Translations under genes and position numbers: made by a program
NCBI RefSeq assembly: GCF_947241705.1
Contig: NC_079268.1
Span: 434,001-498,000, forward strand
Direction: 5' to 3'
DNA: 64,000 nucleotides
Source: Saccharomyces mikatae IFO 1815
Taxonomy: Eukaryota > Ascomycota > Saccharomycetes > Saccharomycetales > Saccharomycetaceae
Notes under the pieces: generated by a model
Told to the model about the DNA's origin: nothing
Database searches by the model: none
Seen by the model: the letters and a program-made list of their open reading frames with translations, nothing else
Shown here: piece after piece, positions 24,917-35,946 of the stretch
Layout of the letters: the number at the start of each line of letters is the position of its first letter
Numbering within the stretch: the first letter of the stretch is position 1

Positions 24917-26032
24917 TTATTTACTAAATATTTGATTTGGGTTTCCTATTAATCTTTTAGAAAATCTCTCGTAAGAGAGCTCTCCCAACTTTTTTAACTG
25001 GTCATCTACATACTTTTTATAGGAAAATTCGTCATTACTCAATAGTACCTCAGGATCAAAGATGATACCCTTTCCACGCAGTCTCCATTTATTGGTCCAC
25101 TCAATGGCCGTTGATTTATCGTTCTGACTTTTATGCATTTGGAGCCTTTTCAGAACATCATAAATATCGTTCGTGGGCGAAGTGTGACTTTTAGGATAAA
25201 ACTCTTCTTTTCCATCATTTTGATTTTGCAGGTTCATTAGGTACAAAAGATAATCTGCTTGAAATATTGGGTCTATAAGGTTATTTTTAACACTACCACA
25301 TAAGGCAAGTGCGAGCATTCTATTATGATCTGAAATTCGACCCGGAACACCAATCCCTGGTGTGTCTATTAAATAAATTTCGTTTCTTGATTCCACGTTC
25401 CTCGAAGCTACCCTAATGACCTCGCTTGTAGTTCTCGTAACACCGGCTTCTGCTCCAGTCTTGGCCACTTTCTTGCGTTTTCCTCCCATAGATTCTCTAT
25501 CCTGTCCCTGGAAAATTGCCCTTAAGCTATTTATCAGAGTAGATTTCCCAACATTAGGCATGCCCGTAATCAATGCCCGGTAACCCATAGGCAAATAACC
25601 GCCATTTTTTTCTAGTTCGTAATTTTGCCATTCTAGTATTTTCAGTAGATTTTTGACCTCAATTTTGTTCCGACAATCCAGCAAAACAAATTTTTCCCCC
25701 AACTCTTCATGCCAATTCTTTAATTTTCTTATGTATTCTTTATTGTTAGGCATAAGATCTTTTCTAGTGTATACGACTAACTTCATCAAATTATTTTCCT
25801 TTCTTGCTATTCGATCAAAGATAACATTCCTTGTAGATAATGGGGCACGAATATCACGTAATTCTATTATCATATTCATTTGAGGTGCTAGTCTTTCAAA
25901 TTTTCTGAGAGCTTTGAGTTGGTGTCCTTTAAAATCTGTGAGAGGCATATTGTACTTTGGAAACTCATATCTTGGCGTGAAGGATGAGATGCTGGAAACT
26001 AGCCTTCTAGCCGCTTTAACATTAGCATGCAT
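24917..26032 (-). CDS. MTG1: Mitochondrial ribosome-assembly GTPase Mtg1
   Basis: Orthologue of YMR097C/MTG1, 371 residues (367 in S. cerevisiae), a peripheral inner-membrane GTPase needed for assembly of the large mitochondrial ribosomal subunit. It has the circularly permuted motif order of the YlqF/RbgA family: the G4-like TRKD comes first (about residue 89), then G1 GMPNVGKSTLIN, then G3 DTPGIG. The N-terminus is basic with several Ser and could be a presequence. Part of the segment between G1 and G3 (GQDRESMGGKRKK) differs in length from S. cerevisiae, accounting for most of the size change. Confidence 0.94.
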   Translation of the reverse strand: MHANVKAARRLVSSISSFTPRYEFPKYNMPLTDFKGHQLKALRKFERLAPQMNMIIELRDIRAPLSTRNVIFDRIARKENNLMKLVVYTRKDLMPNNKEYIRKLKNWHEELGEKFVLLDCRNKIEVKNLLKILEWQNYELEKNGGYLPMGYRALITGMPNVGKSTLINSLRAIFQGQDRESMGGKRKKVAKTGAEAGVTRTTSEVIRVASRNVESRNEIYLIDTPGIGVPGRISDHNRMLALALCGSVKNNLIDPIFQADYLLYLMNLQNQNDGKEEFYPKSHTSPTNDIYDVLKRLQMHKSQNDKSTAIEWTNKWRLRGKGIIFDPEVLLSNDEFSYKKYVDDQLKKLGELSYERFSKRLIGNPNQIFSK

Positions 26033-26263
26033 TTTTATATATGAGCAGTGGTATTCACAATTGAGATTGAATACTTAACACTATTACTTGTTCTTCTCCC
26101 ATTAACCATCTAATTTGCTTTGAAGAAAAAAAATGCGGTTTACTAGAACAATGGCCGGTATGACGTGCGGGAAAATAATACCATCAGATTCCAGAATGAA
26201 ATATTTATTCTAATATATAGAGGGGCGAAAGCCGGAAGATCGTTATATTATATACAAGTAATA

Positions 26264-28102
26264 TCATTGGCGGTTGGCTCCATGTATTAAGAACTCTTCC
26301 AAAGGAGTATTCTCCATTCCAGCGGTCTGTAGTAACTTCTTAATGGAGTTACGTAATTCCGGTGTTAAGTCAACATTGAGACGTCTTATCCACAGCAAAT
26401 GGCCATTATTTACGACTCTTGATATAACGTGACTATCACCGCTTTGATTAAGAACATTTAAAAATTCATTCCATGGCCTGGTATCCCGATTGTCTCCCGC
26501 TACTGGTGTTATATTTTCCCAAACTTGAAGCAGCTTGGTCCAGTCCTTAACTTTAGCTAAGATCTGTAAGACTGAAATGATCATACTAGAACTTAGTTTA
26601 TCTCCAAAAGTTTGACAAATGTGATCTATCACTTCATATAGAGATCTTAATTTCGTCCGTTCATCCGCTACCATGCAATCTAAAATAAGAGACATTACTT
26701 TTTCATCGTGAACAACCGTACGATTATTTTCTGATTGTATGTTTTTGAATAAGTTCAACGCTTTGATTACGACCCTGTTCTGCTTCACCAAATTGAAATA
26801 TGAATTGTTAGAGTGCTGTGTTTTTGAAACTATTCTTAAGAGAGCAATAAGATCTTCTCTAGTTAATTCTTGTCCTAATGATTTTTTCAGAAGTAGATAA
26901 TCCCTGAGAAATACACGGTCTGAATAAAATTGTGAATTTGCTTTGTTCATGAGTATGGCATATTTTAGTCGTAGTGGCCAATATTCGGCCGATTTTCTTA
27001 CAGTCGACAAAGTTGAATGTTTATCAAATAAGGCTTTCCATTGAGCAACATCTACTTCTTTCCCCTGCCTTATAATATCCTCCAAATTATCCTTAATGAG
27101 CTGTAAAGCACGTATATTGTGGTCTTCACTAAAAAGATTACTGTGAATTATCATACTAGCCTCCTTGAAATTTTGTTTCTGCAGAAATAGACTCAAGTTT
27201 TTTAATTCGCTTGCACTGCTAGTTGAATACCTCCTTTTTTGTTGGGCTAGTCTTCTTAGACCTAAAAGAATATTATTATCTCCCGAAATTTCCTCCATCC
27301 TTGAAGTAGTCAAAATATTGTCTGGCTCTTTTTTTTTAAACTTCAACTTCTCGTTTTCAGGTGCATATAACTCTTCTAAATTTAGTTCATGACGCCTTTT
27401 TTGTGTTAGAATATTAACAAAGATACCATCAACATGACAATCGATCATATACCACGCCTCACTGTCTAGGTCTTTCTGAGAGCCCTCAGAGCTTCTACCC
27501 AAGAGCTTACTAAGGTTAGATTTCCTTGCTAGCCTTCTTTTTCTCCTGCTCTCTTGTCGCTCATTGAAATTTCCTTCTACATATGCACTACTGCAGAATT
27601 CGAGCTTTAAAAACTTGTTCAATTCTAGAAAACATTTATGGCAATGTTTGGTAGATCTTGCTGTGCATATGATCATGAAGTCGCCCAGCTTATTAACTGC
27701 TGAAACAGAATTTAATCCGTTGTTCCGTAAATCGAAAACCAGGAAGTTATCTAGACCTAGTTCACCGGTTAAGAAATCTATTATCTGTGTTAATGAGTTT
27801 GGAGAGGCTGAGGGTACCTCAACTGTCTTTTCGGTCGGATTTCCGTATTCTTTCTTACCATCCATTGATTCTTTTTCTTTGTCAACAATTCTGAGGTACC
27901 AAGGTGTCTCTAGAGGAGTGGAAGTAGAGTTTGGAGATAAACCAATTTCTTCATGGTTATCATCCTTGCCTTTCGTAGAGTAATGACCTACTGTACTTCG
28001 CCTATAAAATAATAGTGGTTTCTGTCTCGATAAAATACTAGGAGAAATACCAACTCTGAATACACTTCGCCCAGGAATGGACAGTAGAGAGAGTTTTCTC
28101 AT
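26264..28102 (-). CDS. ATP25: Mitochondrial ATP synthase assembly / OLI1 mRNA factor Atp25
   Basis: Orthologue of YMR098C/ATP25, 612 residues as in S. cerevisiae. The precursor is split after import: the N-terminal half, which contains a ribosome-silencing-factor (RsfS-like) domain with [14 protein letters not shown], helps assemble the Atp9 ring, and the C-terminal half stabilises OLI1 (ATP9) mRNA. The first ~50 residues are basic and hydroxylated, as a presequence. The ATG at 28102 (MRKLSLL) aligns with the S. cerevisiae start; the frame continues upstream to 28123 without need. By memory it is one of the most diverged proteins here, especially in the first 100 residues and the middle. Confidence 0.92.
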   Translation of the reverse strand: MRKLSLLSIPGRSVFRVGISPSILSRQKPLLFYRRSTVGHYSTKGKDDNHEEIGLSPNSTSTPLETPWYLRIVDKEKESMDGKKEYGNPTEKTVEVPSASPNSLTQIIDFLTGELGLDNFLVFDLRNNGLNSVSAVNKLGDFMIICTARSTKHCHKCFLELNKFLKLEFCSSAYVEGNFNERQESRRKRRLARKSNLSKLLGRSSEGSQKDLDSEAWYMIDCHVDGIFVNILTQKRRHELNLEELYAPENEKLKFKKKEPDNILTTSRMEEISGDNNILLGLRRLAQQKRRYSTSSASELKNLSLFLQKQNFKEASMIIHSNLFSEDHNIRALQLIKDNLEDIIRQGKEVDVAQWKALFDKHSTLSTVRKSAEYWPLRLKYAILMNKANSQFYSDRVFLRDYLLLKKSLGQELTREDLIALLRIVSKTQHSNNSYFNLVKQNRVVIKALNLFKNIQSENNRTVVHDEKVMSLILDCMVADERTKLRSLYEVIDHICQTFGDKLSSSMIISVLQILAKVKDWTKLLQVWENITPVAGDNRDTRPWNEFLNVLNQSGDSHVISRVVNNGHLLWIRRLNVDLTPELRNSIKKLLQTAGMENTPLEEFLIHGANRQ

Positions 28103-28329
28103 TATTACAATAACAAATATCAACCTCTTATTGAGCTCGCTAACACACCTAGAGTTTTCTAGATATCGGTATTATTTTATTACTGTTTCTCCCGTTTTTT
28201 TTGGCAGAATGGCGTTTATCTTCATCGCGAGAGAAAGCGTAATTATCAGGGAAGATTAAAGGCTCATTAAAAGTGTGCTTTAAGCAAATATCAAATATAT
28301 TATTTATGATAGATAAGAACAGCTATATA

Positions 28330-28995
28330 TGAGAGGTTGAGGAAATATGAAATAATTATTAGAATTCTATTGATAATGTAGGCAACATTATTACGTATAC
28401 ATAATATACTAGAAGTTCTCCTCGAGGATATAGGAACTTGTTAGAATGATGACTTATTACTTTTTATAACTAATCAATTAGTGACAATATGAGGTGATCT
28501 GTCAAAATACTGCATTGATGTTTCAGAATGGAGAATGGCAAGTGACAACGTAATAATGTGGGCGCGGTAAAGTTAAAGATCTATTAGTTGGAGGATTAAC
28601 TTGTCACTTACATATATAAAGATATGAGTCGTTATATTGAAACTCATCTTTGTTATATTGGTTGTGTTTAATATGACCAATCGGCGTGTGTTTTACATAC
28701 CTCTCTCATATGGTATAAGAAGATCTGCTCTTATTCTCAATCAGTAGTTCCACTTAACTACGAATTATCCACAGTATCCACAAAAAAGGATTGTCAAGTC
28801 TACATAACAGTATACTTATTCTATCTGACACGTTGTCATTCATTATCTTATTCTATAGTCAATTCTTGCGCTTTAGCTTCTACTGATTTCGATGACTGTT
28901 TCTCATCATTTATGTCATATTCTTCCACCGTTTATGCTAATTCACTAGTGACATAATTACTAATCAAAAATGATAGTTGAGACTTATTGCAACAT
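28330..28995 (-). mobile_element. Solo delta LTR (Ty1/Ty2 family), old, interrupted
   Basis: Reverse-oriented delta LTR in two parts, 28330-28438 and about 28810-28995. They match the two ends of the better-preserved delta at 47130-47461, including the shared block around TACTAGAAGTTCTCCTCGAG. The middle is replaced by a Ty4-like LTR (28439-28809). No internal Ty sequence remains, and the divergence suggests an old copy. Confidence 0.8.
28439..28809 (+). mobile_element. Solo Ty4-like (tau-type) LTR nested in a delta
   Basis: A 371-base segment beginning TGTTAG and ending AACA, the length I recall for the Ty4 tau LTR. It sits inside the delta at 28330-28995 and has a promoter-like TATATAAAGATATGAG stretch in plus orientation. 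A block near its 3' half (ACCAATCGGCGTGTGTTTTA) recurs inverted at about 29103-29125. Flanking 5-base repeats are not evident. Solo LTR without internal domain; younger than the delta it splits. Family name is by resemblance and size. Confidence 0.65.
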
Positions 28996-29230
28996 GTTCC
29001 AACACATTGACTATTATTAAAGTGTTAATAATTAGTGGTTTAGTAAGTTGTAATAATTAAGAATAAGTCGTTCTTTCTTAAGTTATATAAGAGATGTACG
29101 TAAAACACACGCTGATTGGTTATATTAAACCCAATGATTTGAAAATAACTCAGAACATTTATGATAAGATTTCGGTGATAAATCATCTTCTTATATACTA
29201 AGTTCTGGTCAATTAATAGATCTTGTACTT
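28996..29230 (-). mobile_element. Partial Ty4-like LTR, second type
   Basis: Directly abuts the delta end at 28995. In reverse orientation it shares a near-identical run (around CATCTTCTTATATACTAAGT, 29186-29206) with the plus-oriented LTR at 46872-47129, and a second block with the LTR at 28439-28809. Its promoter-distal end is missing, so the right boundary is approximate. Old and incomplete. Confidence 0.55.
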
Positions 29231-29285
29231 CAAAACATTTTAAACCCTGTTAAGTATCCATTTTAGGGATAAAAGTCCATAGCAT

Positions 29286-29357
29286 TCCGTGATAGTTTAA
29301 TGGTCAGAATGGGCGCTTGTCGCGTGCCAGATCGGGGTTCAATTCCCCGTCGCGGAG
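29286..29357 (+). tRNA. tD(GUC): tRNA-Asp (GUC)
   Basis: Seventy-two-base tRNA starting TCCGTGATAG and ending TCGCGGAG, with acceptor stem TCCGTGA/TCGCGGA closed except for one G-T pair, discriminator G, anticodon loop reading GUC, and T-loop GGTTCAATTCC that also serves as B box. It matches yeast tRNA-Asp. No intron. A run of seven T at 29360-29366 is the Pol III terminator. Confidence 0.97.
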
Positions 29358-29703
29358 ATTTTTTTCACGAAGTCAAACTCTTTGATGGTAATTTTTATTT
29401 CAACACTGTCATGTAATTATTAGCATAATTTTTTGAAGCACTTGTTAATTGTTATACCAGTTTGAAAAAAAGATGATTTAAAAAATTCTGGCTGGAAACG
29501 TCTAGGATAACAGGCAAACTAGACAGAAATAAGTAGCTTCTCGTTTACAGCTTGCTTTTACTTCACTTGAATCTCAACTAATATCTTTACTCGAACAGAT
29601 TGTAACTTTAAAATCGTGCCAACAAAAGCGGTAATCAAAATGTCTGTACATTGATACAAAACTAAAAACGCACTGTACAAAAGTCACTATAAATTCATAA
29701 CAC
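29358..29703. other. tRNA-Asp to YMR099C spacer
   Basis: Begins with the Pol III T-run just after the tRNA and ends at the stop codon of YMR099C on the other strand. AT-rich; no further feature seen. Confidence 0.4.
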
Positions 29704-30642
<939 letters not shown>

Positions 30643-31078
30643 TTACATACTATGATTAAAGAATTAACTTACTCTATATATCATGGGACTGGGCTAGTTC
30701 TCTTTCGGCAAGAAAATAAAAGGCGCGTCTCGGTGACCCCATTCGGGAGTATAATTTAAAGGAAACCAGAATCCGAACAAAGGAGACGATCATGATTATT
30801 TATATATATTTGTAAAGCACGTCTATAGTCTGCTTTTGCAGCAACCAGAGTTGGTGTCTTCTTGCTGAATAATTGGAAAGTGATTCAGGCCCAAGGAAGA
30901 AGTTCCTTTTACTTCTGCAATATATGAAATTCAGGTGTAGACAAATAAGGTAATACAGGGTAGGGATCTATGTCACGCCTTATTATTCTTTAAGTATATA
31001 CAAAGATCAGACTATGTAAAACATTATCAATGATAGGTTTACTGCCCCTCGATAAAATGAATGTTTTCATATTATTAT

Positions 31079-31400
31079 TGAGTAATACGGCAAGTTTGAG
31101 ACAACTGTCTAGGATTCTATTTTACATAAAGACAATAATGCTATCAGACTTACAAAATATATGCTAGAAATTCTTCTCCGGGATACAAGAATTTGCAAAA
31201 GGAAATTTATAATGATACATAATTATATATCTACTTCTTCTTTTGTGTTATACGTTGTCATTAATTATCCTATTACATTATAATTCCTTGCACTTTAACT
31301 TCCGCTAACTTTGATGGCTGTTTTTCATCATTTATTTCATCTTCGTACACTGTATATGATAACATAGTAGTAACATATTTAGTTCGAAATATAACCCTTA
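31079..31400 (-). mobile_element. Decayed solo delta LTR (Ty1/Ty2 family)
   Basis: Reverse-oriented delta relic that aligns across nearly its whole length with the delta at 47130-47461, best around CCTATTACATTATAATTCC and the TATATGATAACATA end. It is the most diverged delta in the window and so probably the oldest. The right end is approximate. No internal Ty sequence. Confidence 0.7.
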
Positions 31401-31959
31401 GGCAGTATTTCTTATCTGTTTTTTTTGCTTTTCTTTCTCTCTTCTCTATTCAGCTAGTAGCAATTTACTTCAGTGTACTTTAAAGTTTACTCTATTACTT
31501 TTTTAAGGATTTAGCCGCCGACAGCTACTCCGGATTTTAATAGCAATACGAGTGTATTAAAGTCTACGGCTAAAAAATTATACTAACATGTATAGCTCAT
31601 CGTAAAGCTACTAGATTCAATTTCATGTTGGTTATTAACATTTTTTCTGGCTCCGGGGTAGCTACTTCTAGCCCCTACCTAAGAAGTTAATAACTTACTC
31701 ACACTGTTGCATGGAGAAAAAAGAGAGAAAAATATGAAAGAATACTCGCCCTATTTAATCAGTTGTTTTCAAAATACAATGAACAGGATTCTTTCTAAGT
31801 ACACTCCTTACTTGAACGATCCCCTTGCTGGGAGCTGTAATCGTGTATTAGGTCAAGATATTAACGATGGTAATTGGTCTATGTGATGTATGGGTGTTCA
31901 GTGGCAAAAAGTTAAGAAATGGGTTATTGATAATGGAATGATAGAAACGAAAATGTATA

Positions 31960-31986
31960 GAGCACCTCACTAAAGAGAAGGTGCTC
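31960..31986. repeat. Perfect 8-bp inverted repeat (hairpin)
   Basis: GAGCACCT and AGGTGCTC flank an 11-base A/G-rich loop. It could be a palindromic binding site or an RNA stem-loop in a MUB1-upstream transcript; it is not followed by a T-run that would make it a Pol III terminator. Confidence 0.4.
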
Positions 31987-32404
31987 CAAAATTTTCCTGC
32001 ATAAAGCAAATTTTTCCCTGTGTATAGTTCCTCTAATTGTGCACAATTACATCCCTCATTAAAGGCTACAGAAAATTATCTTAATCTTCTCTTTATTTTG
32101 CTTTTGTTGATTTCCATATTCAACCTTTCCACCTATTTATATTAGGATTATAAGGCGTTCTCCTTCTATTCCGCTAACTTCATCATATTCGTCGGTCGAC
32201 TTCAACTAACGTGGAATTCTTTTAATATAGCAAGGTAAATTTCCCATTTGTTTCACATTACAGAACATTTTCCTGAGCATTTTTTGTTTTTGTTTTCGTT
32301 TGTCATTGCTTCATTTTAGAGTTACAAGCAGCGCATAGACTTAAGTAGCGTGCATTAATAAAAAAAAAGGTAGCTTTAGATAAACAGACCAAAACAGTAG
32401 GGAA

Positions 32405-34273
32405 ATGAGAGATTCTAATCACCGATCATTGGCATCGAATAAACCTATTGTAACAATCACGTCTACCGTTTATGACCGAAGAGCACTGGATATCAACTCT
32501 AGCATCCCACTAATAAATTCATTAAACTACTTAACATATCTAACTTCGAATTCATCAAAAGTGAGGGAAACAGTAGCCAATGATGGTGCTCTAGAAAGAT
32601 TAGTATCAATACTGAGAAGTTGCCATTTAAGTCTATATGAATTGTTAGATTTGGACTTAAATACCTTCAGTGAGCATGAGAACATAAAGAAATTATGGAA
32701 GGAAAAACGACTGGCTCTATGTGCTTGGAAATGGACATTAACATTTCAGTGTTTAGTATTAACAGGTACCAGAGGAACGGAACAAATTCGGAAAAAAGTG
32801 GTTATGTCTGGCGTCTTATCTGTGCTGGTCACAGTATTGGATAATTATTTACTATACCATAAAAACTATGACTTCATTAAAGACCAAAATATGAACTTTG
32901 ATTTCAAAGGAATAACAACAGAAACAATGTATAAATTTTTGAGGAAGGATGAAAATGAAACATATCAACAGTATATAGAGTTCATTACAGGTCAGGATAA
33001 ATTGAAATTATCAAATGATAAAATTTTTTTAAACGAACGACTAGTGGCACCATCCATGACAATTCCAACTGATTTTAGTGATATATGGGTCCGATTTTCA
33101 GATCTCGCTGATAATTTTGATGCAGATCTTAAAAGACATGAAGATAGTACCGATACTGATAGTGAAACAGAAAATGAAAATTTTTTTGATGCATATAAAA
33201 ACTTTTTCTCTCAACCAGACGTTAATAGACCCACAATTTCCACACCACGTGAATTTTTTCTTGGAAGAATTGTTCCTAAACAAGACGACGTTATATGGTC
33301 TCTTCAGTTATTAGCATTTGTTTCCAAGTATACCTATATGAAATCTACCCTACAGAATGTTGAGCTTGTAGAATCCCTATCATTCAGAAGTATGGCTTCA
33401 AAAATTAGACAGAGAATCTCGGAAGAAAGCGACATAGAAGAACAGGAACGAAATGTCACTGTAAAGTTTTCTTCACTATACCCCTATCTCTCAAAAAATA
33501 CTGACAAAAATACTAGCGACAAGGTGCTAGGACCTAGTAAAAGGGATTGTTTTTTCAAAGAGTTAGAAAATCTTTCAAGTAGATGCCAACAAGAGAAACA
33601 AAATCAAATATCCAATAATCATTGCCCCGTGCTTAATTTGTTTGAGCGTTATCGTGTACCGAAACCTAGCGATAACAATTCCAATAGTAAAGACAGGGAA
33701 AGAATTAAATTGAGAAAAGAATTATTCGAAAAGTTTGAGAGGAACTGGAACTACGAAAAAATGAAGAAAAGTTTAAAAAGTAGTGCATGCAACCATAAGG
33801 TATTATCTACAAACTTCGTAAACATTTTTCCTTTAGTTGAAAAGTATACTGTGAATACTGAAAATACACATGACGTTATATATTGGAGTTCTGTAATTAT
33901 GAGAAATTCATGCCGAAAGAATGAGGTTTTGGGTGTGCGTCAATGTGCTAATTTCTCATGCGGTAAATGGGAAGACTTTCCAAGACAATTCGCGAAATGT
34001 CGCCGGTGTAAAAGAACGAAGTATTGTTCAAGAAAATGTCAATTGAAAGCGTGGGGTTATCATAGGTATTGGTGTCATGAAGTTGGATCAAGCCATATGA
34101 GATCTACGAACACTACTACAGGCGTTAATACTCCGGATGAACCGAGCTCCCTAAACACTACTGCTACTACTGCAGCGGACGTTTCAAATTCTACCAGTAC
34201 ATTCACGCCTAATATATCAACTACCGTACCTGACGAGATAAATAACACAGATGAAAACAGCATACCTGAGTAG
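32405..34273 (+). CDS. MUB1: MYND-finger protein Mub1, Ubr2-Rad6 ubiquitin-ligase adaptor
   Basis: Orthologue of YMR100W/MUB1, 622 residues (620 in S. cerevisiae). With the E3 Ubr2 and E2 Rad6 it targets the proteasome-gene activator Rpn4 for degradation. A MYND zinc finger lies at about residues 516-560, with cysteines in CANFSCGKW, CRRCKRTKYCSRKC and a final WCHE. The N-terminal 300 residues are armadillo-like helical. An acidic patch (~250-265) and a Thr/Ser/Asn-rich tail follow. It is tail-to-tail with SRT1. The start ATG fits the conserved length. Confidence 0.95.
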   Translation: MRDSNHRSLASNKPIVTITSTVYDRRALDINSSIPLINSLNYLTYLTSNSSKVRETVANDGALERLVSILRSCHLSLYELLDLDLNTFSEHENIKKLWKEKRLALCAWKWTLTFQCLVLTGTRGTEQIRKKVVMSGVLSVLVTVLDNYLLYHKNYDFIKDQNMNFDFKGITTETMYKFLRKDENETYQQYIEFITGQDKLKLSNDKIFLNERLVAPSMTIPTDFSDIWVRFSDLADNFDADLKRHEDSTDTDSETENENFFDAYKNFFSQPDVNRPTISTPREFFLGRIVPKQDDVIWSLQLLAFVSKYTYMKSTLQNVELVESLSFRSMASKIRQRISEESDIEEQERNVTVKFSSLYPYLSKNTDKNTSDKVLGPSKRDCFFKELENLSSRCQQEKQNQISNNHCPVLNLFERYRVPKPSDNNSNSKDRERIKLRKELFEKFERNWNYEKMKKSLKSSACNHKVLSTNFVNIFPLVEKYTVNTENTHDVIYWSSVIMRNSCRKNEVLGVRQCANFSCGKWEDFPRQFAKCRRCKRTKYCSRKCQLKAWGYHRYWCHEVGSSHMRSTNTTTGVNTPDEPSSLNTTATTAADVSNSTSTFTPNISTTVPDEINNTDENSIPE

Positions 34274-34535
34274 AGATGAAAGGGAAGGTTTTATTATTAA
34301 GGCTTAAGGATATTATAAAGTATCCATTAATGGAGTTTCTTTTTATTTTATTTTTTGTTTTTCTACTTTTTTTTCATTAGCTACACACTTGGCACAGGGA
34401 TGTTTTTATATACCAGACTTAAATATCAGAAAACTACTGATTTAAAATAATAGAATATAATAATGGCATCAAAAAACTGCTTTTTCAAACGTTCATTCTT
34501 GTTCTCCTCAAGTTTTCTCATTAAACACCCTTCAT
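34274..34535. other. MUB1/SRT1 convergent 3' region
   Basis: T-rich convergent terminator region with a long poly-T/A stretch (about 34337-34378) between two stop codons. No gene. Confidence 0.4.
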
Positions 34536-35570
34536 TCATTCTTCACCTGTAATCGAAACTGAAATAGGGGGGTTTGGAAATTGGTATAGTGACATAGGTG
34601 TTTTCTTTCTTTTAAGTATAGAAGGCACCCCTTCATATACTTTCTCAAACAAGGAATGATTCCTCTCATTGTATTTTTGAATGGTGCAAAAGAAGGACCA
34701 TTTGAGGATCATTGAATACATGGCAAAGAAACTAAAATTTGGCCACAACGTATCACTGAATTCAATGGTAGCATTTTCGTGCACTTGCCATAGCATGTAG
34801 TCTGACAGTCTTCTATGTCCACTAGTTCTGATTAATAGTTCACATTTATTGGAATAAAAATCCATGTACATTTTATTGGTGAATTTTTTTATATTGATCT
34901 TACTCTGTGATTTATTTTCCAAAGATTCTTGAACAGATTCGCGAATTGTATGTAACATGTCATTTCTTGAAGTGTATGGAAAACAAATATATAAGGTAAA
35001 ATCATCTCCATCTTTTGTGATATCTTCTACTTTTCTAATTCTTTCCCTCATCTCAGGAGAAAGTAGAGATTGATCGCCGACTATCCTTATTTTGGATCCA
35101 TACAAAGGATCCTTATAATCATTGGCTCTCTTTGCAAATTCATCAAGCTTTACTGTGAATAAATTCATTAAGGTGTCTACTTCTTCTTTTGGTCTATTAA
35201 AGTTTTCAATAGAAAATGCATAGGCGGAAACGCATTTCACGCCTAATCTTTTGCATATGTACAACAGCGTTAGTAGTGTCAACCCACCAGCCTCGTGTCC
35301 TTTTTTTACAGGTAGCCTTCGTGATTTGGCATATCTCCGGTTACCGTCCATTATAAAGGAGACATGTTCGGGTATTGGTCCAACACTAAGCGCTTTTATC
35401 ATGAGATTTTGCATGGTTATATAGATCCATGAAAATAAGCTTAATGACATGACCCACCAAAATATTCTCTGGAATATGCTTTTAACTGCAAAGCAAAACT
35501 GCTCTTTGGTTTCTACTAGAAGCCTTCTAAAGGCAACGAGCTGGATGTGTATAATGCTGGGCACTTTCAT
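34536..35570 (-). CDS. SRT1: cis-prenyltransferase Srt1 (dehydrodolichyl diphosphate synthase subunit)
   Basis: Orthologue of YMR101C/SRT1, 344 residues from the chosen ATG (343 in S. cerevisiae). It is the sporulation-linked paralogue of Rer2, makes long-chain polyprenols on lipid droplets with Nus1, and promotes chitin synthesis in the spore wall. The catalytic motif FIMDGNRRYAKSR puts the metal aspartate at residue 75; the allylic-binding RTSGHRRLSDYMLWQ motif is in the C-terminal half. Residues 38-60 are hydrophobic, a probable membrane-anchoring segment. An ATG two codons upstream (35576, giving MT before MKVPS) is equally possible. Confidence 0.93.
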   Translation of the reverse strand: MKVPSIIHIQLVAFRRLLVETKEQFCFAVKSIFQRIFWWVMSLSLFSWIYITMQNLMIKALSVGPIPEHVSFIMDGNRRYAKSRRLPVKKGHEAGGLTLLTLLYICKRLGVKCVSAYAFSIENFNRPKEEVDTLMNLFTVKLDEFAKRANDYKDPLYGSKIRIVGDQSLLSPEMRERIRKVEDITKDGDDFTLYICFPYTSRNDMLHTIRESVQESLENKSQSKINIKKFTNKMYMDFYSNKCELLIRTSGHRRLSDYMLWQVHENATIEFSDTLWPNFSFFAMYSMILKWSFFCTIQKYNERNHSLFEKVYEGVPSILKRKKTPMSLYQFPNPPISVSITGEE

Positions 35571-35946
35571 TGTCATTTATGGAATGCCTCTGTATTTCAA
35601 ACTATAGTTAGCACTTGGTAATTCAATAGAGTAAAAGAATGTATCTTAAATTCTTACTCATTTTATATGCATTTTGGAGTTCCTTAAATAGCCAAAAAAA
35701 AAACATCATTAGCCGCCGAGGTATAATCAGAATTAAATAGTTACCCTTGAGAGACGCGCGTTCCGTTATCCTTTTACAGAGATGTGCTAAAGAATTTCTG
35801 CAACGGCTGTTAGGTTCATTTTTAGCGTTCATTAATTATTAAGTTAAGTTTTATATAAGTGTATCATGTTTTTTTACTTTATGTACGAAAATTGGTATGC
35901 AGTCTAAGGTGTCATTCAAGGAAAAAAAAAATTCAGTTCAGTGGTG
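35571..35946. other. SRT1 upstream / YMR102C 3' region
   Basis: Holds the SRT1 promoter and the YMR102C 3' end. A 69-codon minus-strand ORF (35623-35832) has no conserved features and is probably chance. No middle-sporulation element was pinned down by eye. Confidence 0.35.

Larger units (their letters stand above)
28103..29285. other. ATP25 upstream region with LTR cluster before tRNA-Asp
   Basis: The part next to ATP25 (28103-28329) is plain AT-rich promoter. From 28330 to about 29230 the spacer is almost wholly LTR relics (a split delta, a Ty4-like LTR inside it, and a second Ty4-like fragment abutting it), listed separately. No gene is seen. Confidence 0.6.

Noticed and set aside
30823-30930. 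Minus-strand open stretch ending in EDTNSGCCKSRL and a stop
   Set aside because: It looked like the tail of a lost gene, but it has no ATG, is only 35 codons, and matches nothing I can name.
35623-35832. 69-codon ORF upstream of SRT1
   Set aside because: No conserved motif and located in the SRT1 promoter; probably chance.
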